The translations under genes and the position numbers were made by a program. A stretch of DNA of 64,000 nucleotides, from contig CANQOC010000011.1 in NCBI GenBank assembly GCA_947625375.1, forward strand, positions 24,327-88,326, read 5' to 3'. How positions within the stretch are numbered: the stretch's first letter is position 1; the number at the start of each line of letters is the position of its first letter. Positions 7,735 to 16,024 of the stretch are shown here, piece after piece. Source of the stretch: an uncultured Clostridia bacterium. GTDB taxonomy: Bacteria > Bacillota > Clostridia > Oscillospirales > Ruminococcaceae. The notes beneath the pieces were generated by a model. The model saw only the letters and a program-made list of their open reading frames with translations. It made no database searches and was not told the DNA's origin.

Positions 7735-9155
7735 TTTAAAGGTGTCCGCCGTTGGCGGACGCTAATTTTAGCAGCTACCACGGACAGGATACCCGCGCGC
7801 TTTAAAAGAGCAAAAACATCGCCGAGCTGCCTTGTAAAAGGAATTCGCTGACGCTCATGCTATCTAAAGTCACCCCACCCTGGCCCTCCCCTCGAGGGGA
7901 GGGGGCGTGGAGGACACTTGCGAGCGTTTATAAAACATAGTTGCGACGACGCACCTCTTAAAAGGTATTCGCTTCGCGAATACTATTTTTAGACTCCTGT
8001 CCCCTACCCCCTCCCACATGGGAGGGGGTTATAGTTTGAAGTGCTGCCTGACGGCGAGGGATGACGTAGCATCAACCCATGTTATAAGAAATTCGCTGAG
8101 CGGGGCATGATGGGAAAGACGCTACAACCGAGTTTAAAAGGAATTCGCTGACGCTCATGCTATTTTTAGTCACCCCACTCCGACCCTCCCCTCGAGGGGA
8201 GGGAGTTAGGAGGCTTCTTTGTACGATTAAGAAATAACAGTGTAGTACCACACTTTTCTAAAAGGTATTCGCTGGCGCTCATGCTATTTTCAAACTCCTA
8301 TCCCCCTGTCCCCCTTTCCACACGGAAAGGGGGTACGCATCGCTTCAGCTTCAGCTCCTATGAGGGCGCAGTCCAGCGCGCTTCGCGCGCAAACGAAAAT
8401 ATCGGGAAAACTCCGGCGGGAGTTTTCCCGATATTTTCGTTCAGACCGCCTCCGGCGGTCGCGGACTGCGCCCCTGTTGGAGAACAGGGGTCAGATTGTC
8501 AGATGTCAGAATCATATGGGACTGCACCTAACCCCTCCCCGCCGGGGAGGCAAACGACGCAATACACTAAGATATGACTATAACTTTTAGTGAGCGTCGT
8601 TGCGTGTTTCGCTTCGCTCACGCCGGACTAAATCAGATAGGAAACAAGTGGGGAAATAGGCGAAACGCGTCACGACCGAGTGACGTGATTACGCCGTCCG
8701 CCGTATAGCGGACTCCTTATTAGTGCAGTGTGATGTTGCTGAAAAAATTCCCCCGCCGTCAGGCGGCACTCTAAACTTTGGCGACGCTGACCCCCTCCCA
8801 TGTGGGAGGGGGCAGGGGGTGGGAGTCTAAAAATAGCATGAGCGCCAGCGAATACCTTTTAGAAAAGTACGGTACCGCACTCATGTTTTATTATACCTGC
8901 GCAAGTTTTCTCTGCGTCCCCTCCCCGCCGGGGAGGGGCAGGGGCGGGGGAATTGGCGTAATCACGTCACCGCTAAGGTGACGTGATAAGCCGTCCGCCG
9001 CAAGGCGGACTCCTTATTAGCAACGCCTGACGTCGCACCAAATGCCCCCGCCGTCAGGCGGCTATCAAAATTATAGCTATGCAGACCCCCTCCCATGTGG
9101 GAGGGGTAGGGGGTGGGAGTTTAAAAATAGCATTCGCGTAGCGAATTCCTTTTAC
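7735..9155. repeat. Mosaic array of GC-rich palindromic repeats, array 1
   Basis: This 1.7-kb gene-free stretch is built from recurring modules. M2 (core CCCTCCCCTCGAGGGGAGGG) lies near 7888 and 8184. M1 (core CTCCCACATGGGAG) lies near 8010, 8785 and 9085, with a CTTTCCACACGGAAAG variant near 8315. M3 (core CCCTCCCCGCCGGGGAGGGG, then a CACGTCACC/GGTGACGTG hairpin and a GTCCGCC/GGCGGAC hairpin) lies near 8920. M6 lies near 8534-8630. One M5 cruciform is at 8364-8473. Modules end in a common linker (ATAGCATGAGCG, then AGCGAATTCCTT). Open frames here are low-complexity and not genes. Confidence 0.85.
8364..8473. repeat. M5 four-way-junction repeat, copy a
   Basis: The closing stem is GGGCGCAGTCC with GGACTGCGCCC. 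Inside are three hairpins: GCGCGC-TTC-GCGCGC (8376-8390), a perfect 23-bp stem with a 4-base loop (8392-8441), and GACCGCC-TCC-GGCGGTC (8444-8460). Almost every base is paired. Confidence 0.85.
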
Positions 9156-9276
9156 ATGGCAGCGCAGCGGTGTTTAAATCTGTCGCCAAAGGCGCCCCCT
9201 CCGACTTCTCGCCTCCTTTCTCTGGTGGTGTCCATTCCGCCCACCTATTCTTATATTTAAACCGCCCCCGAAGTCG

Positions 9277-9322
9277 ACGTCTCTGACTTCTGACATCTGA
9301 CATTCTCAATTCTGTCTACTAT
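9277..9322. repeat. Family A repeat, pyrimidine half
   Basis: Only the pyrimidine-rich arm (TGACTTCTGACATCTGACATT, split by one base, then CTCAATTCTGTCT) is present. It lies directly before the ilvA promoter. Confidence 0.6.
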
Positions 9323-9328
9323 CAGCTC

Positions 9329-9357
9329 TGGACATTTCCGAAAAAGTGTGGTAATAT
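9329..9357 (+). promoter_or_regulatory. Promoter of ilvA
   Basis: TGGACA and TAATAT are 17 bp apart; the spacer begins TTTCC and ends TGTGG. It is 32 bp upstream of the likely TTG start. Confidence 0.6.
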
Positions 9358-9388
9358 AAAAGGACATTTCAGTTGAGGAGTGATTATT

Positions 9389-10594
9389 TTGTCAGAACAG
9401 CAGGTTACGCTGGACAACGTATACCGCGCGAGATTTGCGCTTAAGGACGTCGCAATACAGACCGACGTCCTCCGCGCGCCGAAGCTTGTGCCGGGGGCGG
9501 ATATCTGGCTTAAGACCGAAAATTTACAGATAACCGGGTCGTTCAAGGTCAGGGGAGCTTATTATAAGATGTCCCGGCTAAGCGACGAGGAGAAGAAGCG
9601 CGGGGTCATCGCCTGTTCGGCGGGGAACCACGCACAGGGCGTCGCGCTTGCGGCGCAGAAAAACGGCATCAAGGCGGTAATCTGTCTTCCCGACAGCGCG
9701 CCGATATCAAAGGTCGAGGCGACAAAGAGCTATGGCGCCGAAATCTGCCTCGTCGAAGGCGTTTATGACGACGCCTACCAGCGGGCGCTCTCGCTCCGCG
9801 ACAGCGAGGGTTATACCTTTATCCACCCGTTCAACGACCCCGACGTCATCGCCGGACAGGGGACGGTCGCCCTCGAGCTTGCGGAACAGATTCCGGACAT
9901 GGACGCCGTAATCGTGCCGGTCGGCGGCGGTGGGCTCATCTCGGGCGTCGCATTCACGCTTAAAAGCCTCAACCCGAATATCAAGATTTACGGGGTACAG
10001 GCCTCGGGCGCGCCGTCGATGCAGAAGTCGATTCACGACCGCCAAATTGAAAAGCTCGACTCGGTATTCACGATTGCCGACGGCATCGCCGTAAAAGAAC
10101 CGGGTACGCTTACATACGAGCTGTGTCAGAAATATGTCGACGAAATCGTCACGGTCAGCGACGACGAAATTTCGGCCGCTATTCTCGCGCTCATGGAACA
10201 GCACAAGCTCGTCACCGAGGGCGCCGGCGCGGTCGCGGTTGCCGCCGCGATGTTCGGAAAGGTCGACCTCAAGGGGAAAAAGACGGTCTGTCTCCTCTCG
10301 GGCGGAAATATCGACGTGACGATTCTTTCGAGGGTCATCACAAGGGGACTTCTGATGTCGGGGCGGAACTGTCAGCTTAAAATCGAGCTTGTCGACAAGC
10401 CGGGTCAGCTGATGAACGTCTCGCGGATTATCGCGGAACAGGGCGGAAACGTCACCGCGGTCTATCACGAGCACTCGGGCGCCGGCGCGGACGTAAACGG
10501 CTGCTACCTCCGTCTGACGCTCGAAACCCGCAACTTCGAGCACATCGCGCAGATAAGAAAGGCCCTTACCGACAGCGGCTTCCGGCTTCTTTGA
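9389..10594 (+). CDS. ilvA: Threonine ammonia-lyase (threonine dehydratase)
   Basis: This 401-residue PLP enzyme deaminates threonine to 2-oxobutyrate, the first step towards isoleucine or a catabolic route. The PLP lysine is in LQITGSFKVRGA at about residue 60. The phosphate-binding glycine loop is in VPVGGGGLISG, and SAGNHAQGVA is conserved. A C-terminal ACT-like regulatory domain (about 325-401, KIELVDKPGQLMNVSRII) follows. Its length fits the short single-ACT form (about 400 residues) rather than the 500-residue two-ACT biosynthetic form. The TTG at 9389 sits 8 bases after GAGGAG; the GTG at 9380 overlaps that site. Confidence 0.93.
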   Translation: MSEQQVTLDNVYRARFALKDVAIQTDVLRAPKLVPGADIWLKTENLQITGSFKVRGAYYKMSRLSDEEKKRGVIACSAGNHAQGVALAAQKNGIKAVICLPDSAPISKVEATKSYGAEICLVEGVYDDAYQRALSLRDSEGYTFIHPFNDPDVIAGQGTVALELAEQIPDMDAVIVPVGGGGLISGVAFTLKSLNPNIKIYGVQASGAPSMQKSIHDRQIEKLDSVFTIADGIAVKEPGTLTYELCQKYVDEIVTVSDDEISAAILALMEQHKLVTEGAGAVAVAAAMFGKVDLKGKKTVCLLSGGNIDVTILSRVITRGLLMSGRNCQLKIELVDKPGQLMNVSRIIAEQGGNVTAVYHEHSGAGADVNGCYLRLTLETRNFEHIAQIRKALTDSGFRLL

Positions 10595-10656
10595 CGGCGG
10601 CGGACGGCGAAAGAGGCGCGTTAAAACGAAAATCGGAATTGCAGAGGTGATTATGT

Positions 10657-11091
10657 ATGCACAAAAATAAGGGCAAAACGGTCATAGCTTTGTTGGCAAT
10701 CGCGATAGTCGCAGCTATCGCGGCAGTCTGGGTCTGTACGCCCGGGGAACGGGTCGCTCTTTTTGTCAGAGCTCACAGCGAAGACTTGTCTGATATTGCA
10801 TCCGCCTGCCTGACCGGGGACGCTTCTGCCGAAAGCTACCGCAGCGTAAGGGTCGAAGGACTATTTGACGGAGAGCACCCTATCGTCCAATTTGATACAT
10901 ACGGCTGGGGTTTGGTCCCGTATATGGGTTTTTACTATTCGCCTGACGGCACACCCGCTGCCTTTCAGAATGTGAATTCAGAGCTGACGTCCGTGGACGA
11001 TAATACATGGAAATGGACTGACGGAACGGATAATCACGGCATTACGAAGAAAATCTATGACTGCTGGTATTATTTTGAAGCGTGGCTATGA
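10657..11091 (+). CDS. Hypothetical secreted or membrane-anchored protein
   Basis: The 144-residue product begins with a positively charged start and one hydrophobic segment (residues about 8-29, VIALLAIAIVAAIAAVWVC), so it is either a signal-anchored or an exported protein. The remainder (SEDLSDIASACLTGD, FDTYGWGLVPYMGFYYSPDG) has no domain I recognise. GAGGTG precedes the ATG by 7 bases. Its stop overlaps the ATG of a possible 49-codon ORF, suggesting translational coupling. Confidence 0.65.
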   Translation: MHKNKGKTVIALLAIAIVAAIAAVWVCTPGERVALFVRAHSEDLSDIASACLTGDASAESYRSVRVEGLFDGEHPIVQFDTYGWGLVPYMGFYYSPDGTPAAFQNVNSELTSVDDNTWKWTDGTDNHGITKKIYDCWYYFEAWL

Positions 11092-11237
11092 GCTTATTCG
11101 TCAACAAGGCGGATTACAAGGTCGTTTATAATAAACCTGTAATTCCGGTTCATCTTCCGAAAAATCGCGAAATTAAATACGCAAAACAGACGGAGCCGCA
11201 AAATTTAACGGCATTTTATAATGTGAAAGGAGATTAA
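11088..11237 (+). CDS. Possible small 49-residue protein
   Basis: An ATG overlaps the previous stop codon (ATGA) and the frame stays open to 11237, where the TAA falls just before the ridA start. The product (MSLFVNKADYKVVYNKPVIP and on) is basic and not recognised. Support is only the ATGA overlap and the fact that it fills the gap exactly. It could instead be the frameshifted end of the upstream hypothetical gene. Confidence 0.35.
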   Translation: MSLFVNKADYKVVYNKPVIPVHLPKNREIKYAKQTEPQNLTAFYNVKGD

Positions 11238-11239
11238 CT

Positions 11240-11614
11240 ATGTCAGAAAAAATCAGCACAAAAAGCGCGCCCGCGGCAATCGGGCCGTATTCACAGGCGG
11301 TAAAGGCGGGCGGATTCGTCTTCACGTCGGGGCAGATTGCGCTCGACCCCGCGACCGGGGAAATCGTCGCCGGCGGAATCGCCGAACAGGCCGAGCGGGT
11401 CATGAAGAATCTCGAAGCGGTGCTCGCCGCCGCCGGGACCGGCTTCGACCGCGCGGTCAAGACGACCTGTTTCCTCGCGGACATCGGCGACTTCGCCGCG
11501 TTCAACGAGGTCTACGGCAGATACATCACCTCCTCCCCCGCGCGCAGCTGCGTCGCGGTAAAGGACCTTCCCAAAGGTGCACTGGTGGAGGTTGAGGTAG
11601 TGGCGGAACTGTAA
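11240..11614 (+). CDS. ridA: RidA family 2-iminobutanoate deaminase
   Basis: This 124-residue protein matches the RidA/YjgF/UK114 family from end to end (APAAIGPYSQAVKAGGFVFTSGQ, split by gaps in conservation). The catalytic arginine is in the SPARSCVAVKDLPKGALVEVE signature near residue 104. RidA hydrolyses reactive enamine/imine intermediates released by PLP enzymes such as threonine dehydratase. Its position 0.6 kb downstream of ilvA on the same strand fits that role. AAAGGAGA precedes the ATG. Confidence 0.95.
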   Translation: MSEKISTKSAPAAIGPYSQAVKAGGFVFTSGQIALDPATGEIVAGGIAEQAERVMKNLEAVLAAAGTGFDRAVKTTCFLADIGDFAAFNEVYGRYITSSPARSCVAVKDLPKGALVEVEVVAEL

Positions 11615-11617
11615 AAC

Positions 11618-11714
11618 AGAACTTGGAAATCAGAGGATAGAAGCAAAAATGTCTCCCATAGGAAGACAAATATCCCTCTTCTATCCTCTAATCATCTATC
11701 CTCTATTATCTAAA
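11618..11714. repeat. Family A hairpin repeat, copy 4
   Basis: A purine arm (AATCAGAGGATAGAAG) and a pyrimidine arm (CTTCTATCCTCTAATCATC) flank a short loop region. It starts 4 bases after the ridA stop and its end (TCTAAATGCGC) abuts the -35 of the next gene. Confidence 0.75.
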
Positions 11715-11719
11715 TGCGC

Positions 11720-11748
11720 TTGCATTTTCCCAGCCGGCGTGATAGAAT
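11720..11748 (+). promoter_or_regulatory. Promoter of the YifB/ComM ATPase gene
   Basis: TTGCAT and TAGAAT are 17 bp apart with a TTTCCC start and GTGA end in the spacer. The -35 directly follows the family A pyrimidine arm. Confidence 0.65.
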
Positions 11749-11775
11749 AAAGCTATATGAAGAGAGGTGAGTGCG

Positions 11776-13305
11776 GTGTTTTGCAGAATCAACGGGATAG
11801 GGCTGAACGGGTTGAACGCCTATCCGGTCGACGTCGAGGTCGAGATGAGCCGGGGACTCGAGCGGTTCGACATCGTCGGACTTGCCGACGCGGCGGTCCG
11901 GGAGTCGCGCGAGCGGATTAAGTCGGCGTTTCGGTCGTCGGGGATAAAGTTTCCCGGCGCGTCGACCGTCATCAACCTTGCGCCGGCCGACGTCAAGAAG
12001 AGCGGCTCGACACACGACCTGCCGATTGCCGTCGCGATTTTAGACGCGCTCGGCGAAATCCCGAGCGATATCGGCGACGCCGCCTTTGTGGGCGAGCTTT
12101 CGCTCGGCGGAGAGGTGCGGTCGGTCAACGGCGTCCTCCCGATGACTATTATGGCACAGAAAAACGGCGTCAAGCGGATTTTTGTCCCGAAAGACAACGC
12201 CTTCGAGGCGTCGGTTGTCGCGGGAATCGAGGTTTACGGCGTCGGAACGCTTGCCGAGCTTCACCGCCACCTCGGCGGCATCACCCCGATTTCGCCGACC
12301 CCGCAATATGTCCCCAAGCCGGACAGCTATTCCGACCGCCTCGACTTTTCCGACGTTAAAGGACAGGCTTTCGCGAAGCGCGCCCTCGAGGTCGCGGCCT
12401 GCGGGGGTCACAACGTCATCATGATCGGCGCGCCGGGTTCGGGAAAGAGCATGCTCGCGAAGCGTATTCCGTCAATCCTCCCGACGATGACCTTTGAGGA
12501 GTCGATTGAGACGACAAACGTCTATTCAATCGCGGGAATGATTGACAAGGACGAGCCGCTTATCGTCCGCAGGCCGTTCCGCTCGCCTCATCACACCGTT
12601 TCGACCGCGGGTCTTACCGGAGGCGGAAGCGTCCCCAAGCCGGGGGAGATTTCGCTCGCGCACAACGGACTTCTCTTCCTCGACGAGCTCGCCGAGTTCA
12701 ACCGGCAGACGCTCGAGGTCTTAAGACAGCCGGTCGAGGACCAAAAAGTCACGATAAGCCGCGCCGCCGGCTCGGTGAGCTATCCCTGTTCGGTGATGCT
12801 TGTTGCGGCGATGAACCCGTGTCCCTGCGGCTACTACGGACACCCGACAAAGAAGTGCGTCTGCACGCAGAGGCAGGTTTCGCAGTATCTCTCGAAGATT
12901 TCAGGGCCGCTCCTCGACCGCTTCGACCTGCACATCGAAATCGCGCCGGTCGCCTATGAGAACCTCTCCTCGGACATCAAGGAGGAGCCGAGCGCCGTTA
13001 TCCGCGAGCGGGTCCAGCGCGCCCGCGAGATTCAGAATGAGCGCTTTAGCGGCACCGGCATCAGCTGTAACGCGCGAATCACGCCGGACATTCTGCGCGA
13101 CGTCTGCCGCCTCACCGACGGCGCCAACGCGCTTTTGAAGGACGTCTTCGACCGCCTCGGACTTTCCGCGCGGGCGTACGACAAGATTCTGAAGGTCGCG
13201 CGGACCGTCGCCGACATGGACGGCGCGGCGGACATCGACCGCCAGCATATCTCGCAGGCGGTGCGGTATCGGACACTGGATAGGAAGTTTTGGGTGAATG
13301 AGTAG
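11776..13305 (+). CDS. YifB/ComM-family Mg-chelatase-like AAA+ ATPase
   Basis: This is a 509-residue protein. The N-terminal ChlI-like domain (residues about 1-165: GLNAYPVDVEVEMSRGLERF, DIVGLADAAVRESRERI) is followed by an AAA+ module with Walker A GAPGSGKSMLAKR at about 215 and Walker B LLFLDELAEF at about 300. A C-terminal Mg-chelatase domain with a zinc-like MNPCPCGYYG...CVC segment follows. Family members (ComM) act as DNA helicases promoting branch migration of incoming DNA in transformation; the role in clostridia is less certain. The GTG at 11776 is 8 bases after AGAGAGG; the GTG at 11767 overlaps it. Confidence 0.9.
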   Translation: MFCRINGIGLNGLNAYPVDVEVEMSRGLERFDIVGLADAAVRESRERIKSAFRSSGIKFPGASTVINLAPADVKKSGSTHDLPIAVAILDALGEIPSDIGDAAFVGELSLGGEVRSVNGVLPMTIMAQKNGVKRIFVPKDNAFEASVVAGIEVYGVGTLAELHRHLGGITPISPTPQYVPKPDSYSDRLDFSDVKGQAFAKRALEVAACGGHNVIMIGAPGSGKSMLAKRIPSILPTMTFEESIETTNVYSIAGMIDKDEPLIVRRPFRSPHHTVSTAGLTGGGSVPKPGEISLAHNGLLFLDELAEFNRQTLEVLRQPVEDQKVTISRAAGSVSYPCSVMLVAAMNPCPCGYYGHPTKKCVCTQRQVSQYLSKISGPLLDRFDLHIEIAPVAYENLSSDIKEEPSAVIRERVQRAREIQNERFSGTGISCNARITPDILRDVCRLTDGANALLKDVFDRLGLSARAYDKILKVARTVADMDGAADIDRQHISQAVRYRTLDRKFWVNE

Positions 13306-13344
13306 GGGAGGAGCTGAAAGTTCTTGAATAGCTTAGCGAGCGGC

Positions 13345-13905
13345 GTCCTACCTTTTATAAGGAATTCGCTGCGCTCATGCTATTTACAGACTCCTACCCC
13401 CGTCCCCCTCCCACATGGGAGGGGTTCTGCATAGCTAAGGCTTTGTGAGCCGCCTGACGGCGGAAGGAAGATTTGCAGAGTCGTCGTGCGTAGCTAAAAA
13501 GGTGTCCGCCGTTGGCGGACGCTCCTCGCGTCACTTGGCCGTGACGCGTTTCGCCTGTTCCCCCACCCCTGTCCCCTCCCCGACGGGGAGGGGGACGGCG
13601 AGGAAACTTAGTTGCGTTGTAAAAATTTGAGAGCGACGCCGCATCTTTCTATAAGGTATTCGCTTCGCTCATGCTATCTTTAAACTTCCACCCCTTACCC
13701 CCTCCCACATGGGAGGGGGTTCAGCATAGCTAAGGACGGGAGTGCCGCCTAACGGCGGGGGAAAGTATGTGAAGGCACTATGCGTCGCTAATAAGGAGTC
13801 CGCCGTTGGCGGACGCTCCTCGCGTCACTTGACCGTGACGCGTTTCGCCTGTTCCCCCTCCCCTACCCCCTCCCCGACGGGGAGGGGGTTCATGTTGCTG
13901 AAACT
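13345..13905. repeat. Mosaic palindromic repeat array 2
   Basis: Two nearly identical M1-plus-M3 cassettes lie in tandem. M1 cores are near 13405 and 13697, each followed by a degenerate GCCGCCTGACGGCGG hairpin. M3 parts follow: a GTCCGCCGTTGGCGGAC hairpin near 13503 and 13799, a TCACTTG..CGTGACGCG segment, and a CCCTCCCCGACGGGGAGGGG core near 13568 and 13866. No gene is visible. Confidence 0.85.
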
Positions 13906-13929
13906 TTTGATAGCCGCTGACGCGGGGGT

Positions 13930-14145
13930 ATTTGCCACATCATCGTACTTTTTCACTTGCCTCACTCATCGTTCGGCAAGCAGGGGACCCCCGGCGAGGG
14001 TCCCCTACGTCAAAACAGTCCACCGGACTTTTTTGACTACCCTCCTGCGCTTCGCTTCGCAAAGTGTTCCGCGACTGCGGTCGCGGCTCGGGGACTCTGT
14101 CCCCGAGCCCCCTGTGAACCTTTTGAAAAAGGTTCAATCGAAAAC
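13930..14145. repeat. Cluster of hairpins of a different type, gene-free
   Basis: The stretch holds several strong hairpins not seen elsewhere in the window: GGGGACCC/GGGTCCCC (about 13984-14006), GCGACTGCGGTCGC, CGGGGAC-TCT-GTCCCCG (about 14088), and GAACCTTTT/AAAAGGTTC near 14115. Open frames through it are not gene-like. It lies just downstream of the leftward LCP gene and may include its terminator. Confidence 0.6.
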
Positions 14146-14221
14146 TTTTACCTTATGTACGCCTCGCCTTTCCTCTGCAATCTCAAAAAATACCGCCCAA
14201 GCCTCTGCCTGAGCGGGTTTT

Positions 14222-15295
14222 TCAATGCTTATAGTACAGCTCCTTGACGAGCGCTTCGACGTTTTCGGGGGTCTCGTAGGTGCAGCGCGCGCCGTTCTTG
14301 CGCTCGCCCTCGACGCCGTCGAGCCGCCTGAAGCCGGTGAATTCGTAGTCATAGGTCGCCATAATCCACTTCGTAATGTCCGACTTGCCCATGTCCGTGA
14401 CGCACATGTCGAGCACGTCGGTATAGAGATTGACAACCTGTTTCGCCGACATCGTCGACTTCGCCTTCTTCATGAAGGCCTCCATAAACTGAATCTGTCG
14501 GCCCATTCTAAGCGCGTTCGTGTTCGACTCCTTCATCGTCATGCGCGCCCTGACAAAGTGCTCGGCGTGCTCACCGGTGAGGTTGATTGTCTCGCCTTGA
14601 ATAAGGGTGTCGTCGACGCCGGTGAAGTCGTCCTCAATCGTGACCTCGACGCCCCCGACCGCGTCGGCAAGCTTCCCGATAATCGGAATCGGCGCGGCGA
14701 TGAATCCGAGAAAGTCGATTTCGTCGCCCAAAAGCCAGTGGAGCGACTTCAGGACGTTCCGTCCGCTCTCGCGGCTTCCGTCGCCATAGCCGTAGGCAAG
14801 CGCAAGCTGTTCCTCGACGACGCCGTAGGTGCCGCCGTTTGAGGCATAGTTCTCGACCGGCACCGCAAGGTCGCGGTTGATGCTTAAAATCGAAAACGTC
14901 TTCGTCTTAAGGTTCATCGAGACAATCAGCACAACGTCCGACTGTCCGCCGGTGCGGTAATAGGGACTTTCGGCGAGCTCCTGCTTGTCGACGCCGATGA
15001 CGACAATATGCTTTATATTCGGGTCATACGAGCCGTCAATATTGACGGCGGACGCCACCGAATCGGCCGAAACGGCTCCTTCGGGTGCAGCATCCGCCGC
15101 TAAAAACAACTCGTCGTTGCCGTCGAGAATGTCGACGGCAGCGTCGGGTTCGGCGGTGCTCCTCGGGTCTTCGCCGCGCTTTCGGGGAATGTGTTCAACA
15201 AACTCCGCGGCGGCAAAGACCGCAATGAGAACTGCCGCTATAACGACGAGCCATATCAGCACGTCGCGTTTTCTGAATTTCTTTGGCTTTGCCAA
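14222..15295 (-). CDS. LytR-CpsA-Psr (LCP) family protein
   Basis: This is a 357-residue membrane protein. A cytoplasmic basic start (MAKPKKFRKRD) and one membrane segment (about residues 13-33) are followed by an extracellular LCP domain with its signatures: IVVIGVDKQ, then GQSDVVLIVSMNLKTKTFS, SINRDLAVPV, GGVEVTIEDDF and HAEHFVRARMTMKESNTNAL. LCP proteins transfer lipid-linked glycopolymers such as teichoic acids or capsular polymers to peptidoglycan. It ends the leftward kinase/modulator cluster, so it probably attaches the polymer those genes control. Confidence 0.92.
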   Translation of the reverse strand: MAKPKKFRKRDVLIWLVVIAAVLIAVFAAAEFVEHIPRKRGEDPRSTAEPDAAVDILDGNDELFLAADAAPEGAVSADSVASAVNIDGSYDPNIKHIVVIGVDKQELAESPYYRTGGQSDVVLIVSMNLKTKTFSILSINRDLAVPVENYASNGGTYGVVEEQLALAYGYGDGSRESGRNVLKSLHWLLGDEIDFLGFIAAPIPIIGKLADAVGGVEVTIEDDFTGVDDTLIQGETINLTGEHAEHFVRARMTMKESNTNALRMGRQIQFMEAFMKKAKSTMSAKQVVNLYTDVLDMCVTDMGKSDITKWIMATYDYEFTGFRRLDGVEGERKNGARCTYETPENVEALVKELYYKH

Positions 15296-15319
15296 CTAAA
15301 TCACGCCTTTCCAGCGGAA

Positions 15320-16024
15320 TCAATAGCGGTATTCAGAGCCGTATTTTGCGTAATACTTGTATTTTCCGCCGTATCTCGCGTTTTCGGCACCGACCTTGTT
15401 GAGCACGCAGCCCAGCACGTTTGCGCCGACTCTCAGAAGCTGGTTCTTGGCGTCGTTGACCTGACGGTAATCGACCTCGTTTGCTCCGACGACGATGATT
15501 ACGCCGCTGCAGTTCGGGGCGATGATTGCCGCGTCAATAACTCGGCCGAGCGGCGGAGTATCGATGATGATAAAGTCAAACGCCTTTTTTAATACGTCGA
15601 GCATCGCGGTGAAAATCTTTCCGCCGAAAAGCGGCGTCGGGTTAAGGACATAGTTTCCGACCGGCAGAACATAGGCGTTCGGAATGTTGGTCTTATAGAC
15701 CGCGTCGTTGATTTCGCCCTTGCCCGAAAGGACGTCGGCGAGACCGGTGAACGGAAGTCCGTCGTCCGCGGTGGCGCCGTAGCGCGCCGAGAAGACCGAT
15801 TTTCTGAGGTCGGCGTCGATAAGAAGCGTTTTCAGTCCGGCGTTGGCATAGTTTCTCATCATCTCGAACGAGATGACCGATTTACCGGCGTTTTCATCGA
15901 CGCTTGTGATTGCGACGAGCTTTACGCCCTCGCCCGAATAAGAGACGTTCGTCCTTAAGACGTTCATAGCCTCGTTCATCTCATAAGAGGGGTCCTTGAC
16001 GTCGGCAATAGTTATGCTTCTCAT
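15320..16024 (-). CDS. CpsD/CapB-type bacterial tyrosine kinase
   Basis: This 234-residue P-loop protein has the BY-kinase layout: Walker A in SVDENAGKSVIS (about residue 42), Walker A' in LLIDADLRKS (about residue 73), and Walker B in FIIIDTPPLG (about residue 160). The C-terminus is a tyrosine cluster (RYGGKYKYYAKYGSEYRY) that is autophosphorylated in relatives and controls polysaccharide chain length. Its ATG overlaps the stop of the modulator gene (ATGA), matching the two-protein Firmicute arrangement in which a membrane modulator activates the cytoplasmic kinase. Confidence 0.93.
   Translation of the reverse strand: MRSITIADVKDPSYEMNEAMNVLRTNVSYSGEGVKLVAITSVDENAGKSVISFEMMRNYANAGLKTLLIDADLRKSVFSARYGATADDGLPFTGLADVLSGKGEINDAVYKTNIPNAYVLPVGNYVLNPTPLFGGKIFTAMLDVLKKAFDFIIIDTPPLGRVIDAAIIAPNCSGVIIVVGANEVDYRQVNDAKNQLLRVGANVLGCVLNKVGAENARYGGKYKYYAKYGSEYRY

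Noticed and set aside
13742..14247. Open frames of 96-156 codons over the repeat array and hairpin cluster
   Set aside because: They read through palindromic DNA, and no conserved protein features are visible.
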